Shown in pieces: positions 25,817-35,859 of a stretch of 64,000 nt of DNA (the first letter of the stretch is position 1; each line of letters begins with the position of its first letter). This stretch comes from Rhodococcus sp. Z13 (lineage in GTDB: Bacteria > Actinomycetota > Actinomycetes > Mycobacteriales > Mycobacteriaceae), in NCBI RefSeq assembly GCF_025837095.1, contig NZ_CP107551.1, forward strand, positions 1,408,352 to 1,472,351. Reading direction: 5' to 3'. The translations under genes and the position numbers were made by a program. The notes beneath the pieces were generated by a model. That model ran no database searches, was not told the DNA's origin, and saw only the letters and a list, made by a program, of their open reading frames with translations.

Positions 25817-27500
25817 CCTCAATCTTTCGCGCGGACCGCGTGCCGGCCTGAGCGGTCTCGGATTGGGTGTGGAAACCGTGGATCCGGCGTGCATCCACGG
25901 TCGACTGCCCGACACGGTCGGGTGGCGTCGGGGTCCACGGCCCCGGAAATCGTGTCCTTTCGTCTCGATGAAACTGGTACATGCAGGTCACGCAGGCGCA
26001 GGTAGCGCTGCGAGCCGGTTCAGGCTGGCCACGAGAAGATCGACATCCGGAGCTGTCGCAGCCAGTCGCAGACGAACACGGCGGGCATGCCGGGCGATCT
26101 TCCCGGCGATCGACAGCAACCGCAGCCGCAGCCGTTTCGGTTCCCACCGCCGCGCTGGAACCTCGGTCAAGGCGAGCATCTGCATCCACGCGAGCAGCTC
26201 GCATGCCAGTTGCACGAGCGCCAACCAGATGCGGTTCTGGTCGAAACCGTGCAACGGAAGATTCTGCAAGCCGGTGGCTTTCGCTGCCCGGATCCGGTCC
26301 TCGCACCGAGCCCGTCGCCGATGCCGCAACTCCAGATCTGGCAGCTGACCGCGGCGGGTGTTCGTCACGAACGCGGTCAGGCGTAGGCCGTCGCGGTCGG
26401 TGAACCGCAACTGCGCACCGGGGTGTGGGCGCTCCTTCCGGACGATCACCCGCATGCCTTTCGGCCAGGTGGACAGGTCGAGTAGGTCGGTGATCTCGGT
26501 GATCCAGGCACCGTCGCGGACCTGCCCGTCGGCGTCGTAGCCGGGGTCCATGCCTGTTCCGGAACCAGATCGATCGCGTCGGCGTGGGCGTCGGTCAACC
26601 CGAATCCGATCGAGTACGATAGGCGACGCTTGGTGAGGTACTCGATCAGGTGGTGGGTACCGCCGGCGCCGTCGATACGGACCAGTACCTTCTTCCCGAC
26701 CCGGTATGCCGGGTCGAGCGGCAACTGTGCGAGTGCGTCCTGCACCACGGTGATGTGATCGGAGGCGGTGTTCGATCCCGAGTTACCCGGCCGCAGCAGC
26801 ATCGCGACGGGTTCACCGGTACCGCCGGTGCCGTGGTCGACGAACGCGCACAACGGATGGAAACCGAACCCTCGCTTGAACGTCGGGGCGGCCTGTTCCT
26901 TCTCGGAATGCGCGGTGACCAGGGTGGCATCGATGTCGAGGACCAGCGGATGCGCTTCGTCGATGGCATGGTCGGGAGCCGATGTGCCGGCAGCGGCCCA
27001 GGCGTGGGAGCGGGCGGTGGCGCGGTCCGGTCGATCGCGGCCAGTGCGGTGTCGGTGTCGGCGGCCAACCTGCTGATCAGGCGGGAGACGGTCGGGTCGG
27101 AGGCCACCGCACCGAACAGTTCGGGGTGAGCGCGCAGTTGTGCGATGTCGGCGAGGCAGTCCCCACCGAGTGCGAGGGATACCGCGAGGTCGAGGACGAT
27201 CTTGCCGGGATCGTGTCGGGTCAACGGCTTTCGATACGGTGCGAGTTCGGTCGTCAATGCCGTGGCAAGTCCGGTTTTCTCCGCGGTGCGCAGCAGCAGG
27301 ACGGCTCCGGCATGCGACACGAGGCCGGTTCCGGTGGCTGATGCGGACAGGTGGGGATAGGGGGACGTAGACTTGCTCACCGGAATGGTGCTCCTCGAAC
27401 TGGGACTGATTCAACCTTCGCAAGTCGAATTATCCCAGCTCAGAGCATCATTCTTCGTGATTGACACGGGTTTCCGCTCAATCGGCATGAATGCCCGAGG
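25817..27500 (-). mobile_element. IS1380-family element, copy 1 (1684 bp, decayed)
   Basis: It is nearly identical to 44652-46337 but 2 bp shorter. Ends are CCTCAATC... and ...CCCGAGG, flanked by the 4-bp duplication CTAG (25813-25816 and 27501-27504), as expected for IS1380. The transposase gene is frameshifted twice. Confidence 0.92.
25988..27380 (-). pseudogene. IS1380-family transposase, two frameshifts
   Basis: Relative to the intact 464-residue copy (44823-46217), one base is lost near 27030 (GCGCGGTCCGG for GCGCGGGCCCGG) and one G near 26538 (GTCGTAGCCGG for GTCGTAGGCCGG). The protein is thus split into three frames: MSKSTSPYPHLSASATGTGL at the start, a middle part with the DDE-type LDIDATLVTAHSEKEQAAP, and a C-terminal part LRFTDRDGLRLTAFVTNTRR. 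It cannot yield a full transposase. Confidence 0.88.
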
Positions 27501-27504
27501 CTAG

Positions 27505-28500
27505 TAGGACTTTGTAAGGTTCGCTACTTCTCGTTGCGGGACCTCGCGGGTCAGCGTGCACGCCGCCCCCCCCGATTCCGCGTCCGCACCGCTGGATTGG
27601 CGGCTGTATCTGCCCGAGAGCTGGGACGATCAGCGTTGCGACGATCCGGAGACGGCCGCGGTGATCACCGCTCGCCGGCGACGCAACGCGACTCCGACCG
27701 AGGAGCGGTATCGCTCCAAGGTGGTTATGGCTCTCGAGATGCTCGACGAGCTGATCTCGTGGGCCGGACCCCAGCGGTGATCGTCGCCGACGCCGGTTAC
27801 AGCGACTCGGCCACCTTCCGCCAAGGTCTGACCGATCGTGACTTGTCCTACGTCGTGGCCGTCAAAGGCGCGACCCTCGCGCATCCGGGTGATGCGGTTC
27901 CGGCCACTGCGGAATATTCGGGCCGTGGCCGGCCGCCGACCTGACGCTACCCGGCGGTGCCGACCTGCACAGACCTCGTCCTGGCGGCCGGCGTCGAAGC
28001 GCTGTCTGAGGTCACCTGGCGCCACGGCACCAAGACTGGGCTGGCCAATCCGGCCGCGGCGATGCGCTCACACTTCGTGGCGCTGCGGATCCGCCCGGCC
28101 AACCGCACGATGCCCCGCGATGAGGACGGTGGTGTCCTGCCGCAGGCGTGGCTGCTCACCGAATGGCTGGTCGGAGCGGCCGCCCCCACCGACTTCTGGC
28201 TGTCCACCTGCCCGAGGACACACCCCTGCCGGAGTTGGTACGGCTGGCCAAGATCCGCTGGCGCATCGAGCATGACTACCGGGAACCGAAAACCGGTCTC
28301 GAACTCGACCACTTCGAAGGCCGTTCCTGGCTCGGCTGGTACCACCACGTCACCCTCGTCATCGCCGCACACCTGCTCCTGACATCCCTGAGTCTGACCG
28401 ACCCAAGAGCGATCGGGCAGGATTGACCCTCTATGGCATTGTGCGCGAACTCCAACGCGCACTGGCCTATTGGATCGGTACCTGCCGACCTGCCATCACA
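27505..28500 (+). pseudogene. IS701-family transposase remnant, upstream part
   Basis: Conserved IS701 blocks appear in order but in shifting frames: PLDWRLYLPESWDD, ALEMLDELISWAG, VIVADAGYSDSATFRQGL, YVVAVKGATLAHP, EVTWRHGTKTGLANP, LRIRPANRTMPR, LLTEWLVGAAAPTDFWLST, PLPELVRLAKIRWRIEHDYR and LDHFEGRSWLGWYHHVTLV. At least three frame changes and a stop occur, and the N-terminal half of a normal transposase is absent. An IS1634-family element split it at 28500; its final part resumes at 37064. It is the oldest recognisable layer of the transposon nest. Confidence 0.8.
28356..28500. repeat. 145-bp target-site duplication (left copy) of IS1634 copy 2
   Basis: The sequence from TCGTCATCGCCGCACACC to CCTGCCATCACA is repeated at 37064-37208 on the far side of the nest. 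It is part of the IS701 remnant, duplicated when IS1634 copy 2 inserted. Confidence 0.93.
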
Positions 28501-29669
28501 CCCGAGTTGGCTCATTTCGTTAGTGCGTGATTTCGGTACCTGAAATCCGATCGAGCAGCACCTGCATATCGGCCTCGACCTGCGGCGGGAACGTGTGTCG
28601 GGTGCCGTTGATCGCGATGGTCGCCGACCGCAGCGGCCGCAACAGCTTGACGACCTTGCCGATCGCGAGATCGCTGCGTTCCTGCACCACCCGGGAGACC
28701 GCCAATGCCGCGAACACCACCGTCAGGTGCGCCTCGATCGCATCGCGGGTGCGGTGGAAGATCGGCCGGGCCCGCAGATCGGTCTTCGACATCCGGAACG
28801 ACTGCTCGACATGCCACAACTCGTGATATTTACCGATGATTTCGCTCGGATCCATCAGGGAGACAGGAAGGTTGGTGACATAGCCTTTCAGGCCGACGAG
28901 CATCCTGGCGCGTTCGAGCGAGGCAGTGTCCAGCCGCCGGCCTTTCGCAGTCGTCTTCACGAATCGCGTCGACTTCGGTGCGGTGTCCCCGTCGACCACG
29001 GCCCGGGCGCGGGCTTCTTGTGCGTTGAGTGTTTTCTCGTCCCGGGCGGCGCGGCTGCGGGAGTACTGCCAGATCGCCCGCCACGCATTCGGATGGTCCG
29101 TCTCGTTCCAGACGGGCTCGGCTCGTCGCCGGCGGTTGTTGACCACGGAGCGGCCGTGCCGTGGCGTGATCGTGTCGATGATCTGCCCATCGGTGAAAAC
29201 ATTGCCGTTCCAATGAAAGTGGGAGGCGAGATCACCAGGCGCTTTCGTGGCGCGGGAGCCGACGATGAACTTCAGCCCCGCCTCGTCCAGCGCTGCGAGA
29301 TTGGACGCGGACAGCATTCCGGCGTCCGCGGCGACGACCATCTCGACCCCGTCGAGGTCATGGCGGGCCTGGAACTGCCGCACGATCGGGACGATGGTGC
29401 GGGTTTCGGCGGAGTTGCCTTCGTAGCAGCCGATCTCGAGCGGGAAACCGGTGCGGTCCACCAGCAGCCCGACGACGATCTGCGGGTCGACCCGGCGTTC
29501 CTTCGAGTACCCGACTTTGCGCAGGTCATCTTGATGGCGCTCATTGATCCTGCTCAGTCCCGCTCACCGAAAGTGCTCACCCGTGTGGCTCCGCCGATGA
29601 GGGCGGGTCTCCTTCGATGCTGGTGGTCTCTGACCACGCACCAGCACCCCGAAGGAGACCCGCTTTCTC

Positions 29670-31025
29670 ATGTTGACATGGGAGGAAGACGTGGAGATCC
29701 ACGCACTGCACAAACGAGGCTGGACGATCTCGGCGATCGCCCGGCACACCGGCCGAAACCGGCGCACGATCCGCAACTATCTGAACGGCACTACCACCCC
29801 CGGAGTCCGCAAACCCACTGGTGAAGACCCATTCGAGCCGTTCATCGACTACGTCGCGGCCCGTCTGACCGAGGATCCGCACCTGTGGGCGAGGACCTTG
29901 TGCGACGAACTCGAGGACCTCGGCTACACCGCCTCGTATCAGACGCTGACCCGCCAGATCCGGCAACGAAAACTCCGGCCCGTCTGCCAGGCCTGCGCGT
30001 GCGCAACCGACCGTCCCAACGCGGTCATCGAACATCCACCCGGTGAGGAAACCCAATGGGACTGGGTCGAACTACCGAACCCACCCGAATCGTGGGGGTG
30101 GGGCAAGACCGCCTACCTGCTGGTCGGTTCGCTCGCGCATTCCGGCCGGTGGCGTGGGGTGCTCGCCCCGGCGATGACCCAGCCGCATCTGATCGACGGC
30201 CTCGACCGGATCTGCCGCGAACTCGGCGGCCTGACCCGCACCTGGCGGTTCGATCGGATGGCCACGGTCTGTCACCCGGACAGCGGGAAAGTCACCGCCT
30301 CCTTCGCCGGTGTCGCCAAGTACTACGGTGTCGTGCCGGCGATCTGCCCACCGCGAGCCGGGAACCGCAAAGGCGTTGTCGAGAAGGCCAATCACACTGC
30401 AGCACAGAGATGGTGGCGGTCCGTGGCCGATGAGTTGACCGTCGAGCAGGCGCAGGCGAGCGTGGACAAGTTCTGCACCCTGCGCGCCGATGCCCGGATG
30501 CGCGCCACCGCCGACGGCAAGGCTTCGGTGCTGACCGTCGCCGCCCGCGAACCCCTGACGCCGATGCCAGCCGATCCGTATCCGGTGGTCATCAGCGAAC
30601 CGCGGACCGTCTCCCGGCAAGCATTGGTGGCCTACCGCGGCAACCGCTACTCGGTGCCCCCGGAACTGGCCGCGGCACAGGTGCAGGTCACCCGGCGGCT
30701 CGGCGACGAGGTGATCGACATCGTCACCGCCTCGCAGATCACCGTCGCCCGGCACCGGCTCGCTCCGGACGGGGCCGGGGTCATCGTGCGCGATCACGGC
30801 CACGTCCACGCCCTCGAGCAGGCCGCGATGGCCGGGGCCGCGGCCGGAGGCCGGCCGCACCGCCGCAAGGAACGCATCCCACCCGGTGCGGACGCACGTG
30901 CTGCAGCAGAAGCACTGCGCACCAACACCACGGACCATCACTCACCGTCGACGACACCGCGGTCGACGGTGGTCGACCTGGCCGCCTACGAGCGCGCTGC
31001 CCGCGGAAGGAACACCCTCGCATGA
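29670..31025 (+). CDS. istA: IS21-family transposase IstA
   Basis: The 451-residue protein starts MLTWEEDVEIHALHKRGWTI. The HTH ISAIARHTGRNRRTIRNYL (about 19-37) is followed by a second DNA-binding region, then an rve integrase core with TQWDWVELPNP, VGSLAHSGRWRGVL, RFDRMATVCHPDSGKVT and NRKGVVEKANH, giving the DDE acidic residues. The C-terminal domain includes VAYRGNRYSVPPELAAAQV. IstA cuts and joins the element ends and needs the ATPase IstB. Stop and istB start overlap by 4 bp (ATGA), as is usual. The frame is intact, so the element may be active. Confidence 0.95.
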   Translation: MLTWEEDVEIHALHKRGWTISAIARHTGRNRRTIRNYLNGTTTPGVRKPTGEDPFEPFIDYVAARLTEDPHLWARTLCDELEDLGYTASYQTLTRQIRQRKLRPVCQACACATDRPNAVIEHPPGEETQWDWVELPNPPESWGWGKTAYLLVGSLAHSGRWRGVLAPAMTQPHLIDGLDRICRELGGLTRTWRFDRMATVCHPDSGKVTASFAGVAKYYGVVPAICPPRAGNRKGVVEKANHTAAQRWWRSVADELTVEQAQASVDKFCTLRADARMRATADGKASVLTVAAREPLTPMPADPYPVVISEPRTVSRQALVAYRGNRYSVPPELAAAQVQVTRRLGDEVIDIVTASQITVARHRLAPDGAGVIVRDHGHVHALEQAAMAGAAAGGRPHRRKERIPPGADARAAAEALRTNTTDHHSPSTTPRSTVVDLAAYERAARGRNTLA

Positions 31026-31840
31026 CCATCACCCCCGACACCACCACCTCGACGAGTCTCTATCAGCGTCTGCGTGGGCACCTGGCCACCCTCAAGTTGC
31101 ACGACGCCGCCGAAGCGCTGCCGTCGGTGCTCGACCGGGCCCAGAAAGACGGACTGTCGATGACCGCAGCCCTCGAACAGCTACTGTCGATCGAGGTCGA
31201 CGCCACCGAAGCGCGGAGATTGGCCGGACGGTTGCGGTTCGCGTGCCTGCCCACCCCGGCCTCACTCGACGACTTCGACTACGACGCCGCCCCCGGACTC
31301 GATCGGGCACTGATCACCGAACTGGGCACCTGCCGATTCCTCGAAACCGCGACGAACGTCCTGCTCATCGGGCCCCCGGGGGTCGGAAAGACCCACCTGT
31401 CGGTGGGTTTGGCGCGGGCGGCCGCGCATGCCGGCTATCGCACCTATTTCACCACCGCCGCCGATCTGGCGGCCCGCTGTCACCGCGCCGCGATCGAAGG
31501 CCGATGGGCGACAACGATGCGGTTCTACGCTGGGCCGACGCTGTTGGTGATCGACGAGCTCGGTTATCTTCCGTTACCGGGCGAGGCCGCATCCGCCTTG
31601 TTCCAGGTTGTTGCGCAACGCTATCTGAAGACTTCGATCATCATCACCACCAACCGCGGTGTCGGGGAGTGGGGTGAGGTCCTCGGCGATACGACCGTCG
31701 CCGCTGCGATGCTCGATCGACTTCTGCACCGATCGGTCGTGCTCAACCTCGACGGTGATTCCTACCGCCTGCGCGATCACCACGCCCGAGCCGAGAAGCT
31801 CCGTCGGGCCACCACCGGAACACGGCAACCGCTACAGTGA
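31022..31840 (+). CDS. istB: IS21-family ATPase IstB
   Basis: The 272-residue AAA+ ATPase has an N-terminal helical region (LYQRLRGHLATLKLHDAAEA), Walker A IGPPGVGKTHLSVGLA, Walker B TLLVIDELGYLPLPGEA and sensor motif SIIITTNRGVGEW. IstB selects target DNA and stimulates IstA. It is a full-length, uninterrupted DnaC-like protein, coupled to istA. Confidence 0.95.
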   Translation: MTITPDTTTSTSLYQRLRGHLATLKLHDAAEALPSVLDRAQKDGLSMTAALEQLLSIEVDATEARRLAGRLRFACLPTPASLDDFDYDAAPGLDRALITELGTCRFLETATNVLLIGPPGVGKTHLSVGLARAAAHAGYRTYFTTAADLAARCHRAAIEGRWATTMRFYAGPTLLVIDELGYLPLPGEAASALFQVVAQRYLKTSIIITTNRGVGEWGEVLGDTTVAAAMLDRLLHRSVVLNLDGDSYRLRDHHARAEKLRRATTGTRQPLQ

Positions 31841-31868
31841 AACCGCCCGCGAGTGGGCACTTTCGTTG

Positions 31869-31946
31869 AGCACAAGCGAGCACATTCGCTGAGCCTCATC
31901 AATCTTCCTTTTCGGCCTCGAAGTACAAGGTCGTCACGTCGTACAA
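31869..31946. repeat. 78-bp target-site duplication (left copy) of IS1634 copy 3
   Basis: AGCACAAGCGAGCACATTCG through GTCACGTCGTACAA is repeated exactly at 33709-33786. The duplicated segment spans the IS21 right end and 45 bp of IS1634 copy 2, showing copy 3 arrived after IS21. Confidence 0.93.
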
Positions 31947-33708
31947 CCCGAGTTGGCTCATGTTTTCGGGATGATCGACAGCTCACGTCTGTGACCTGCT
32001 GGTTTTCGTCGGGATCGGCCTGATTTCACGCACTAACGGCGCTGGTTCTAGGCTCGGCAAGTGGTGTTTGTCAGGAAGGTGCGCACCAAGTCCGGGGCCA
32101 CGGCCGTGCAGATCGCCCGCTATGTGGGCGGTCGGCAGGAGATCGTCAAGCACATCGGTTCCGCGCATACCGACGTCGAACTCGGCATGCTGCTCGAGCG
32201 CGCCCGGGCCTGGCTCGAACCCGACCAGCAAGTCCTCGACCTCGGCGTCACCCGGCAGGTCCCGGTCGAAAAGCCCCTGGCCGGCGGGCAGAGCACCCTG
32301 TTCGAGCCCACACCCGGACCCGTGCAGGTGGATACGCCGGGACGGACGGAATCGACCGGGTCGGTGCTGCTGCGCCAGGTCTTGGTCGACGTCTACGACC
32401 AGCTTGGGTTCGGCATCCTCGGCGACACGGTGTTCCGGGACCTGGTGATCGCCCGGATCGTCGAACCCGGCTCGAAACTCGACGCCGGCCGGGTCCTACA
32501 GGACCTCGGGACGGATCCACCGAGCTACGCGACGATCAAACGCCACCTGAAGCAGATCGTCGACCGTGAGTATCGAGGCAAGATCGCCGAGCAATGCTTC
32601 GCCCATGCCGCCGAATCCGGCGGTCTGAGCCTGTTGTTGTACGACGTGACGACCTTGTACTTCGAGGCCGAAAAGGAAGATGACCTGCGCAAAGTCGGGT
32701 ACTCGAAGGAACGCCGGGTCGACCCGCAGATCGTCGTCGGGCTGCTGGTGGACCGCACCGGTTTCCCGCTCGAGATCGGCTGCTACGAAGGCAACTCCGC
32801 CGAAACCCGCACCATCGTCCCGATCGTGCGGCAGTTCCAGGCCCGCCATGACCTCGACGGGGTCGAGATGGTCGTCGCCGCGGACGCCGGAATGCTGTCC
32901 GCGTCCAATCTCGCAGCGCTGGACGAGGCGGGGCTGAAGTTCATCGTCGGCTCCCGCGCCACGAAAGCGCCTGGTGATCTCGCCTCCCACTTTCATTGGA
33001 ACGGCAATGTTTTCACCGATGGGCAGATCATCGACACGATCACGCCACGGCACGGCCGCTCCGTGGTCAACAACCGCCGGCGACGAGCCGAGCCCGTCTG
33101 GAACGAGACGGACCATCCGAATGCGTGGCGGGCGATCTGGCAGTACTCCCGCAGCCGCGCCGCCCGGGACGAGAAAACACTCAACGCACAAGAAGCCCGC
33201 GCCCGGGCCGTGGTCGACGGGGACACCGCACCGAAGTCGACGCGATTCGTGAAGACGACTGCGAAAGGCCGGCGGCTGGACACTGCCTCGCTCGAACGCG
33301 CCAGGATGCTCGTCGGCCTGAAAGGCTATGTCACCAACCTTCCTGTCTCCCTGATGGATCCGAGCGAAATCATCGGTAAATATCACGAGTTGTGGCATGT
33401 CGAGCAGTCGTTCCGGATGTCGAAGACCGATCTGCGGGCCCGGCCGATCTTCCACCGCACCCGCGATGCGATCGAGGCGCACCTGACGGTGGTGTTCGCG
33501 GCATTGGCGGTCTCCCGGGTGGTGCAGGAACGCAGCGATCTCGCGATCGGCAAGGTCGTCAAGCTGTTGCGGCCGCTGCGGTCGGCGACCATCGCGATCA
33601 ACGGCACCCGACACACGTTCCCGCCGCAGGTCGAGGCCGATATGCAGGTGCTGCTCGATCGGATTTCAGGTACCGAAATCACGCACTAACGAAATGAGCC
33701 AACTCGGG
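31947..33708 (+). mobile_element. IS1634-family element, copy 3 (1762 bp, intact)
   Basis: 15-bp inverted repeats (CCCGAGTTGGCTCAT) at both ends, a complete transposase gene and a 78-bp direct target duplication mark it as the intact and probably active copy. It sits inside copy 2 of the same element. Confidence 0.95.
32061..33689 (+). CDS. IS1634-family (IS1549-like) transposase
   Basis: The 542-residue DDE transposase starts MVFVRKVRTKSGATAVQIAR, the usual KxG-A opening of the family. It contains VGLLVDRTGFPLEIGCYEGN, MVVAADAGMLSASNLAALDE (DDE aspartate region), TNLPVSLMDPSEIIGKYHEL and WHVEQSFRMSKTDLRARPIF (E region). It is uninterrupted and so the only copy in this window that can make full-length protein. 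It could also move the frameshifted copy 1, whose ends are identical. Start codon is GTG at 32061; GTG 32064 is equally possible. Confidence 0.93.
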   Translation: MVFVRKVRTKSGATAVQIARYVGGRQEIVKHIGSAHTDVELGMLLERARAWLEPDQQVLDLGVTRQVPVEKPLAGGQSTLFEPTPGPVQVDTPGRTESTGSVLLRQVLVDVYDQLGFGILGDTVFRDLVIARIVEPGSKLDAGRVLQDLGTDPPSYATIKRHLKQIVDREYRGKIAEQCFAHAAESGGLSLLLYDVTTLYFEAEKEDDLRKVGYSKERRVDPQIVVGLLVDRTGFPLEIGCYEGNSAETRTIVPIVRQFQARHDLDGVEMVVAADAGMLSASNLAALDEAGLKFIVGSRATKAPGDLASHFHWNGNVFTDGQIIDTITPRHGRSVVNNRRRRAEPVWNETDHPNAWRAIWQYSRSRAARDEKTLNAQEARARAVVDGDTAPKSTRFVKTTAKGRRLDTASLERARMLVGLKGYVTNLPVSLMDPSEIIGKYHELWHVEQSFRMSKTDLRARPIFHRTRDAIEAHLTVVFAALAVSRVVQERSDLAIGKVVKLLRPLRSATIAINGTRHTFPPQVEADMQVLLDRISGTEITH

Positions 33709-33786
33709 AGCACAAGCGAGCACATTCGCTGAGCCTCATCAATCTTCCTTTTCGGCCTCGAAGTACAAGGTCGTCACGTCGTACAA
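33709..33786. repeat. 78-bp target-site duplication (right copy) of IS1634 copy 3
   Basis: Exact repeat of 31869-31946. The right copy carries a displaced piece of the IS21 end without a functional IS21 next to it. Confidence 0.93.
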
Positions 33787-33812
33787 CAACAGGCTCAGAC
33801 CGCCGGATTCGG

Positions 33813-35272
33813 GGCTCTTCGCAGTTAGCAGTGGTACTGGTGCCGGCTGGGTGCGACCCGACGTGACCGTCGAGTGCAGGCCCAGCGTACCCGGCGGCGT
33901 TGGTTCTCCGGGGTACGGAATCCGAACGCGATGCGGCCGACGTGCTTGACGATCCGGTTGTAGCCTTCACTGCGCGCATTCGACAGGCCGGTGGTGATCG
34001 CCAGGATCATCGGTTCCTGCCACGCCGAGATGGTCGTCGCCAGCTTGCCGATCTCCGGGACCCGGCATGCCGCGCAGAACGTGTAGAACCGGTACAGTCT
34101 GTCCCGGATTTCATGGCGAAGGCCACCACGGTCGGTGCAGCGCAACACATCGCGCAGTAGTTCTTTGACGATCCATGCGGCGGCGATGTCCCCGTGCGGG
34201 TCGGCGGAGGTCAGCTTCTCGAACAGGGCCGATCGTTGTTCGTTGGTCAGGCGTTCGGAGGCCCTCAACAACCGTCGTCGATTGATCCATTCGACATCGC
34301 TCTTGCGGCCGCGCCGACCCCGCTCGGCCTGGGTGACCCTGCGCCGGACGGTATCGACCATCTCGTTGGCCTTCTTGACCAGGTGGAACCGGTCCACCAC
34401 CAGTTGTGCGTGCGGCAGTGCCTCGCGCACCGCCTTTGCGTACACCGTCGACATGTCGATCGCGACATGGGTGATCTGTGCCTTCCACGTCTCGTCGCGG
34501 GCGTCGAACCAGTCGATCACCACGGCGGAGGTGCGTCCGTTGACCTGCGCCAGCAACCCTTGATCGCCGGTCAGGTCGACCAGTCCGGTGTCCCACCGGT
34601 CCACCCATCTCCGTTCCCCGGTCTCGGGGCAAGTTTCCCATTTCGCCTTCCCGCGTCGGGTCTCATCGATCCCGAGGACGACCACCGGTTCGGGTTCGTC
34701 GCCAAGGGCGGCGTCGGCGACCACGACGAGGTGGCCGTGGACGGTGTGCCAGGCGCACCCGTAGTCGCCCGCGACCGCGGCGACCGACCGGTCCCCGTCG
34801 AGGACCGCCTCGACCAGCAGCGCCTTCGCTCGTGGCGTGACCCGTGCCCGGGACGGCACCCCCGGCGTCGACTCGGTGAACACCTTACGGTCACAGGAGG
34901 TATTGGTGCACAACCATTTCCGTTTCCGCCACACCAGCAGTGGACGGTCGGGTCCGACCTGCACGTCCCGCGGTCTGGTGGTGACCCAGCCCTTCGAACG
35001 CGTGGACTTCTGCCCGCACTGCGGGCACACCCCGACCCACTGTGGGGCCGTCGCGATCTGCACGATCCGGCTGCCCTCGACCGTGCGCTGCACCGATTCG
35101 ACGATGACGCCGTCGAGATCGAGCAGCAATGAACTACCGTGGTGCATGCCCGCGTTCCTTGCTGTCCTGGATGCCTGAAGAACACCCAGCTCACAAGGGC
35201 GCGGGCCCTTTTTCAATCACCGACACGGCAACGGCGTCGATCGACACCCGCCCCTACCAAGTGCGAAGAGCC
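33813..35272 (-). mobile_element. ISL3-family element (1460 bp)
   Basis: Ends carry the inverted repeat GGCTCTTCGCA. The element is flanked by the 8-bp duplication GGATTCGG (33805-33812 and 35273-35280), as expected for ISL3. Removing it restores the IS1634 copy 2 sequence. Confidence 0.94.
33825..35147 (-). CDS. ISL3-family transposase
   Basis: A 440-residue protein from ATG 35147 (MHHGSSLLLDLDGVIVESVQ); the frame extends 23 codons further to 35216 but the family begins near here. It has an N-terminal zinc-finger-like domain (CPQCGQKSTRSK; CTNTSCDRK), an HTH region, and the DDE core: VLGIDETRRGKAKWE, ITHVAIDMSTVYAKAVREAL, LVVDRFHLVKKANEMVD and SNARSEGYNRIVKHVGRIAF. The C-terminus ends within 12 bp of the element's inverted repeat. 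No disruption is seen, so the element may be active. Confidence 0.93.
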   Translation of the reverse strand: MHHGSSLLLDLDGVIVESVQRTVEGSRIVQIATAPQWVGVCPQCGQKSTRSKGWVTTRPRDVQVGPDRPLLVWRKRKWLCTNTSCDRKVFTESTPGVPSRARVTPRAKALLVEAVLDGDRSVAAVAGDYGCAWHTVHGHLVVVADAALGDEPEPVVVLGIDETRRGKAKWETCPETGERRWVDRWDTGLVDLTGDQGLLAQVNGRTSAVVIDWFDARDETWKAQITHVAIDMSTVYAKAVREALPHAQLVVDRFHLVKKANEMVDTVRRRVTQAERGRRGRKSDVEWINRRRLLRASERLTNEQRSALFEKLTSADPHGDIAAAWIVKELLRDVLRCTDRGGLRHEIRDRLYRFYTFCAACRVPEIGKLATTISAWQEPMILAITTGLSNARSEGYNRIVKHVGRIAFGFRTPENQRRRVRWACTRRSRRVAPSRHQYHC

Positions 35273-35859
35273 GGATTCGGCGGCATGGGCGAAGCATTGC
35301 TCGGCGATCTTGCCTCGATACTCACGGTCGACGATCTGCTTCAGGTGGCGTTTGATCGTCGCGTAGCTCGGTGGATCCGTCCCGAGGTCCTGTAGGACCC
35401 GGCCGGCGTCGAGTTTCGAGCCGGGTTCGACGATCCGGGCGATCACCAGGTCCCGGAACACCGTGTCGCCGAGGATGCCGAACCCAAGCTGGTCGTAGAC
35501 GTCGACCAAGACCTGGCGCAGCAGCACCGACCCGGTCGATTCCGTCCGTCCCGGCGTATCCACCTGCACGGGTCCGGGTGTGGGCTCGAACAGGGTGCTC
35601 TGCCCGCCGGCCAGGGGCTTTTCGACCGGGACCTGCCGGGTGACGCCGAGGTCGAGGACTTGCTGGTCGGGTTCGAGCCAGGCCCGGGCGCGCTCGAGCA
35701 GCATGCCGAGTTCGACGTCGGTATGCGCGGAACCGATGTGCTTGACGATCTCCTGCCGACCGCCCACATAGCGGGCGATCTGCACGGCCGTGGCCCCGGA
35801 CTTGGTGCGCACCTTCCTGACAAACACCACTTGCCGAGCCTAGAACCAACGCCGTTAGT

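Larger units (their letters stand above)
29532..31901 (+). mobile_element. IS21-family element (2370 bp)
   Basis: It begins TGATGGCGCTCA and ends GAGCCTCATCA, with repeated GCTCA..CGAAAGTGC blocks inside both ends as in IS21. It is flanked by the 4-bp duplication ATCT (29528-29531 and 31902-31905). It carries istA and istB and lies within IS1634 copy 2. Confidence 0.93.
28520..35830 (-). pseudogene. IS1634-family transposase of copy 2, interrupted
   Basis: Reading on the minus strand, the gene starts at 35830 (MVFVRKVRTKSG), runs to the ISL3 junction at 35273-35280, resumes for short pieces at 33787-33812 and 31906-31946, and ends with the large segment 29531-28520 that includes MDRTGFPLEIGCYEGNSAET and AADAGMLSASN. 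Wherever it can be read it is in frame and matches the intact copy. It was therefore functional before being broken by IS21, ISL3, IS1634 copy 3 and, upstream of the start, IS481. Confidence 0.88.
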